Shown here: one piece after another, positions 61,546 through 64,000 of the stretch
Layout: each line of letters begins with the position of its first letter
Position numbering within the stretch: the stretch's first letter is position 1
Source of the DNA: Rhodospirillaceae bacterium
GTDB taxonomy: Bacteria; Pseudomonadota; Alphaproteobacteria; Rhodospirillales; JABHCV01
DNA length: 64,000 nt
Direction of reading: 5' to 3'
Assembly (NCBI GenBank): GCA_018662005.1
Contig: JABJHA010000016.1
Span: 30,713-94,712 of the forward strand
Made by a program: the position numbers and the translations under genes
The notes under the pieces: generated by a model
Databases searched by the model: none
What the model saw: the letters and a program-made list of their open reading frames with translations, nothing else
Told to the model about the DNA's origin: nothing

Positions 61546-62676
61546 ATGACTGACCGAAAATCCACCACCCATGATTTAGGCGACCATCCTGATTGGGCCC
61601 CCCCGGCCAGCACCGTTGGTGCCGTTGGCTGGATAAGGTCAAATCTTTTATCTTCACCGCTCAACATCATTTTGACGCTTATTTCCTTTTGGCTGATCTA
61701 CATCACAGTGCCGCCGATCATCAGTTGGGCCTTCATTGATGCGATTTGGAGTGGTGATTCCGCCAAATCCTGTCGTAATGAACAAGGCGGCCCCCTGCCT
61801 GTGGCGTGCTGGATTTATATCGACCACTGGTTTAATTTCCTGATGTACGGCCTGTATCCGAAAGCCGAACAATGGCGCATCAACTCGGCTTATGTCTTGT
61901 TGATTGCCGGTATGATCCCGTTGTTCGTTCCCGGCTTTAAGTACAAGGGCTGGGTTTCCGTATTCCTGTTGTTCGTCTTTCCGGTCATCGCCTACTTCCT
62001 GTTCGCGGGTGGTTCCTTTAGCTTGCCGGATGTTGAAACACCGCTATGGGGCGGTTTGTTCCTGACCCTTGTCATTGCCATTACCGGTATTGTCGCATCC
62101 TTACCCATCGGTATCGTTCTGGCCCTTGGACGACAATCAGACATGCCCATCGTCAAGGCCCTTTGTGTCGCCTTCATTGAATTCTGGCGCGGTGTGCCTT
62201 TGATTACAGTGTTGTTTATGTCGTCGGTGATGTTCCCGCTGTTCATGCCCGAAGGAATGACTTTTGATAAATTGATCCGAGCTCTTGTCGGTGTCGCGCT
62301 GTTCTCTGCCGCCTACATGGCCGAGGTTGTTCGTGGCGGCTTGCAGGCGATTCCCAAGGGGCAGACAGAAGCTGCGGGCGCACTTGGTCTCAGCTATTGG
62401 AAAACCATGGGCCTGATTATCCTGCCGCAAGCCCTGAAGATGGTTATTCCCGGTATTGTCAACACTTTCATCGGACTCTTCAAGGACACCACCTTGGTGC
62501 TGATTATCGGCCTGTTTGATTTCCTGGGTGTAATCCAGGCGACCTTCACCAATCCTGAATGGGGTGGCTTCCATACAACGGGTTATGTGTTTGCAGCATT
62601 TATTTACTGGTGTTTCTGTTTCTCGATGTCGCGCTACAGCATGCATCTGGAAAAGAAACTTCACACCGGCCATTAA
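61546..62676 (+). CDS. aapM: General L-amino-acid ABC permease AapM
   Basis: A 376-residue partner of AapQ. VEFWRGVPLITVLFMSSVM-like (IEFWRGVPLITVLFMSSVM), EVVRGGLQAIPKGQTEAAGALGL and ALKMVIPGIVNTFIGLFKDTTL are typical. It starts 2 bases after aapQ and is followed by aapP after 25 bases. Confidence 0.93.
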   Translation: MTDRKSTTHDLGDHPDWAPPASTVGAVGWIRSNLLSSPLNIILTLISFWLIYITVPPIISWAFIDAIWSGDSAKSCRNEQGGPLPVACWIYIDHWFNFLMYGLYPKAEQWRINSAYVLLIAGMIPLFVPGFKYKGWVSVFLLFVFPVIAYFLFAGGSFSLPDVETPLWGGLFLTLVIAITGIVASLPIGIVLALGRQSDMPIVKALCVAFIEFWRGVPLITVLFMSSVMFPLFMPEGMTFDKLIRALVGVALFSAAYMAEVVRGGLQAIPKGQTEAAGALGLSYWKTMGLIILPQALKMVIPGIVNTFIGLFKDTTLVLIIGLFDFLGVIQATFTNPEWGGFHTTGYVFAAFIYWCFCFSMSRYSMHLEKKLHTGH

Positions 62677-62701
62677 TATTCGGAAGTAGACGGAGAAAAT
62701 T

Positions 62702-63484
62702 ATGTCTGAGATAGAGATTCAACAACCGACCAAGGAAATGATCGTTTCCGACGATGTTATGATCCATATGAACGCGGTTCATAAATGGTACGGTGAATTC
62801 CATGTCCTCAAGGACATCAACCTGAAGGTTAACAAGGGTGAAAGAATCGTTGTTTGCGGTCCTTCCGGTTCCGGTAAATCAACGATGATCCGTTGCCTGA
62901 ACCGCCTGGAAGAGCACCAGCAGGGACAAATTATCGTCGAAGGCACAGAGCTGACAGGTGACTTGAAGCATATCGAGCAAATCCGCCGTGAAGTCGGCAT
63001 GGTGTTCCAGCACTTCAACCTGTTCCCGCATTTGTCCATTCTTGACAATCTCACCCTGGCGCCCATCTGGGTGCGCAAGATGCCGAAGGCCGAAGCCGAA
63101 GACATTGCCATGAAGTATCTGGAACGGGTTAAAATTCCCGAGCAGGCTGCCAAGTACCCGGGCCAGCTTTCGGGTGGTCAGCAGCAGCGGGTCGCCATTG
63201 CCCGTTCGCTGTGCATGAGCCCCAAGATCATGCTGTTTGATGAGCCGACATCCGCCCTTGATCCGGAAATGATCAAGGAAGTGCTCGACGTGATGGTCGA
63301 ACTGGCCCAGGAAGGCATGACCATGATCGTGGTGACCCACGAAATGGGCTTTGCCAAAACCGTCGCCAACCGGGTCATTTTTATGGATGAGGGTCAGATT
63401 ATTGAAGAGAATGAGCCTAATGAGTTCTTCGATAATCCGCAGAACGACCGCACCAAGCTGTTCTTAAGCCAGATTTTGCATTAG
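62702..63484 (+). CDS. aapP: General L-amino-acid ABC ATPase AapP
   Basis: A 260-residue ATP-binding subunit of the polar amino-acid uptake family. Walker [10 protein letters not shown], signature [15 protein letters not shown] and Walker [14 protein letters not shown] are intact; [16 protein letters not shown] is typical. CGGAGAA precedes the ATG. Confidence 0.95.
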   Translation: MSEIEIQQPTKEMIVSDDVMIHMNAVHKWYGEFHVLKDINLKVNKGERIVVCGPSGSGKSTMIRCLNRLEEHQQGQIIVEGTELTGDLKHIEQIRREVGMVFQHFNLFPHLSILDNLTLAPIWVRKMPKAEAEDIAMKYLERVKIPEQAAKYPGQLSGGQQQRVAIARSLCMSPKIMLFDEPTSALDPEMIKEVLDVMVELAQEGMTMIVVTHEMGFAKTVANRVIFMDEGQIIEENEPNEFFDNPQNDRTKLFLSQILH

Positions 63485-63493
63485 GAATTGATG

Positions 63494-63757
63494 ATGACGA
63501 AAAGTCTAAGAGAACGGGCTGAATCTGCGACCAGGGAAGTGAATTCCATCATTGGGGTGTCGGCTGACGATCACTCCAAGGAGGTTGCGGACGCTATTGA
63601 GCAGACCATCATCAATGCCCTGCTGGAAGAGCGTCATCGCTGTGCCGATGTTGCTCTTAAATGCTGTGAGGATGATCAGGACAAGGCGCACCAGATTTCA
63701 GAAGAAATCCGCCGTGTAAATACGGCGCTGATGGCTAACCTGTCAGCCCTGCGCTAG
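63494..63757 (+). CDS. Small hypothetical protein at the end of the aap operon
   Basis: An 87-residue, mostly helical soluble protein rich in Ala, Glu and Arg. Not recognised. It begins 9 bases after aapP, with AGGA 7 nt before the ATG at 63494 (another ATG lies one codon earlier). Three Cys lie close together (RHRCADVALKCCEDD), which could bind metal or be redox-active. A perfect hairpin begins at its stop codon. Confidence 0.6.
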   Translation: MTKSLRERAESATREVNSIIGVSADDHSKEVADAIEQTIINALLEERHRCADVALKCCEDDQDKAHQISEEIRRVNTALMANLSALR

Positions 63758-63813
63758 TGTGATGGTTCTAATATCCGGCGCACTAAGAGCGCCGGATATT
63801 AGAACCATCACAC
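63757..63813. repeat. Perfect 25-bp inverted repeat (hairpin)
   Basis: GTGTGATGGTTCTAATATCCGGCGC and its exact complement flank a 7-nt loop (ACTAAGA); the arms run 63757-63781 and 63789-63813. The left arm starts on the last base of the preceding stop codon. It lacks a T-run. It may be a bidirectional terminator, or a dispersed palindromic element. Confidence 0.85.
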
Positions 63814-63874
63814 GCGATTCAATAAATTAGTGGCCTGCTTAACCCAGCAATTAATGAAATTAATTAGAGCCTCC

Positions 63875-64000
63875 TCAGAAAGCGACGTCCAATAGAGTTT
63901 GTTGATTTGGCTTTGTCATCGGAGCCGTGATGGGTTCTTTTGGAAGGCGTATTTTTTCCATTAAGGCGGTCATCAGGCGGCGATAAAGGCGTTTTGTCAC
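63875..64000 (-). CDS. Possible C-terminal end of a leftward gene (truncated by the window)
   Basis: A frame open from the window edge runs 41 codons to a TGA at 63877-63875. Its translation has basic and helical character (TKRLYRRLMTALMEKIRLP) and no recognised motif. A gene running off the window, convergent with the aap operon, would explain the hairpin between them, but the evidence is slight. Confidence 0.3.
   Translation of the reverse strand: MTKRLYRRLMTALMEKIRLPKEPITAPMTKPNQQTLLDVAF

Overview
The window reads as a contiguous chromosomal segment of an alphaproteobacterium, most likely a marine or aquatic member of the Rhodospirillales. This is inferred from gene content and protein flavour, not from a search. 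The indicators are an NDUFS4-type complex I subunit, AapJQMP, a Caulobacter-type Cpa/Tad pilus locus, an LdtR/MarR-like regulator, the conserved XRE regulator and a DmdA-like protein. Coding density is high, with many 1-4 nt start/stop overlaps. I saw no transposase, integrase, phage genes or CRISPR array.

Layout. 1-9.6 kb holds a DmdA-like C1-transfer enzyme (cut by the window edge), a two-subunit TPP decarboxylase, a diheme cytochrome c, hemN, a class III phosphodiesterase, hydroxypyruvate isomerase, a Tat-exported spermidine-dehydrogenase-like flavoprotein and an FAH-family hydrolase. 9.8-22.6 kb is a complete tad/cpa type IVc pilus locus: tadE, a TadF-like gene, tadG (reversed), flp, cpaA, cpaB, cpaC, cpaD, cpaE, cpaF, tadB, tadC and tadD (reversed). 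It is followed by a winged-helix regulator and an Hpt-REC-REC-GGDEF diguanylate cyclase; a PilZ protein lies at 54.5 kb. 24.9-36.7 kb is mostly housekeeping (GmhB-like, YbaN, a degenerate SDR, NadB, an M20 amidohydrolase, GcdH, KdsC, UbiX), then lipoproteins, an alpha/beta hydrolase, an orphan FlgC-like protein and a lone Panacea-domain protein.

36.9-41.8 kb is a complete branched-chain amino-acid-type ABC operon (livKHMGF), convergent with greB. 42.4-49.8 kb (minus strand) is an Mrp/Mbh-type cation-proton antiporter module. Its order is E-F-G-(A C-terminal part)-B-C-D, followed by two more D-like subunits with a small membrane protein between them. 49.9-55 kb holds a DUF192 protein, an XRE regulator, a GlcG-like protein, tRNA-Pro(TGG), the NDUFS4 homologue, tRNA-Arg(TCT), an amidohydrolase, a small periplasmic protein with a phased-repeat promoter, hisI and the PilZ protein. 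54.9-57.8 kb is the zinc-uptake system znuA / zur-znuC-znuB around a near-consensus Zur box. 57.8-63.8 kb has metC and the general amino-acid ABC operon aapJQMP, ending in a perfect 25-bp hairpin.

The most interesting non-routine signals are these. (i) Four TTCA half-sites lie at exact 11-nt spacing upstream of a small periplasmic gene. (ii) livH has no ATG/GTG/TTG at its expected N-terminus, only ATC behind a GGAG, downstream of a 12-bp hairpin. (iii) The Mrp/Mbh module has three D-type subunits, one lacking the usual Lys and His. (iv) A TadE-like minor pilin carries two Asp/Asn/Gly-rich calcium-loop-like repeats. (v) An SDR has lost its catalytic Tyr and Lys. (vi) A Panacea-domain protein has no visible toxin partner. 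(vii) A DmdA-like gene sits beside a ComDE-like TPP enzyme. I did not find a clearly new multi-gene defence or mobile system.
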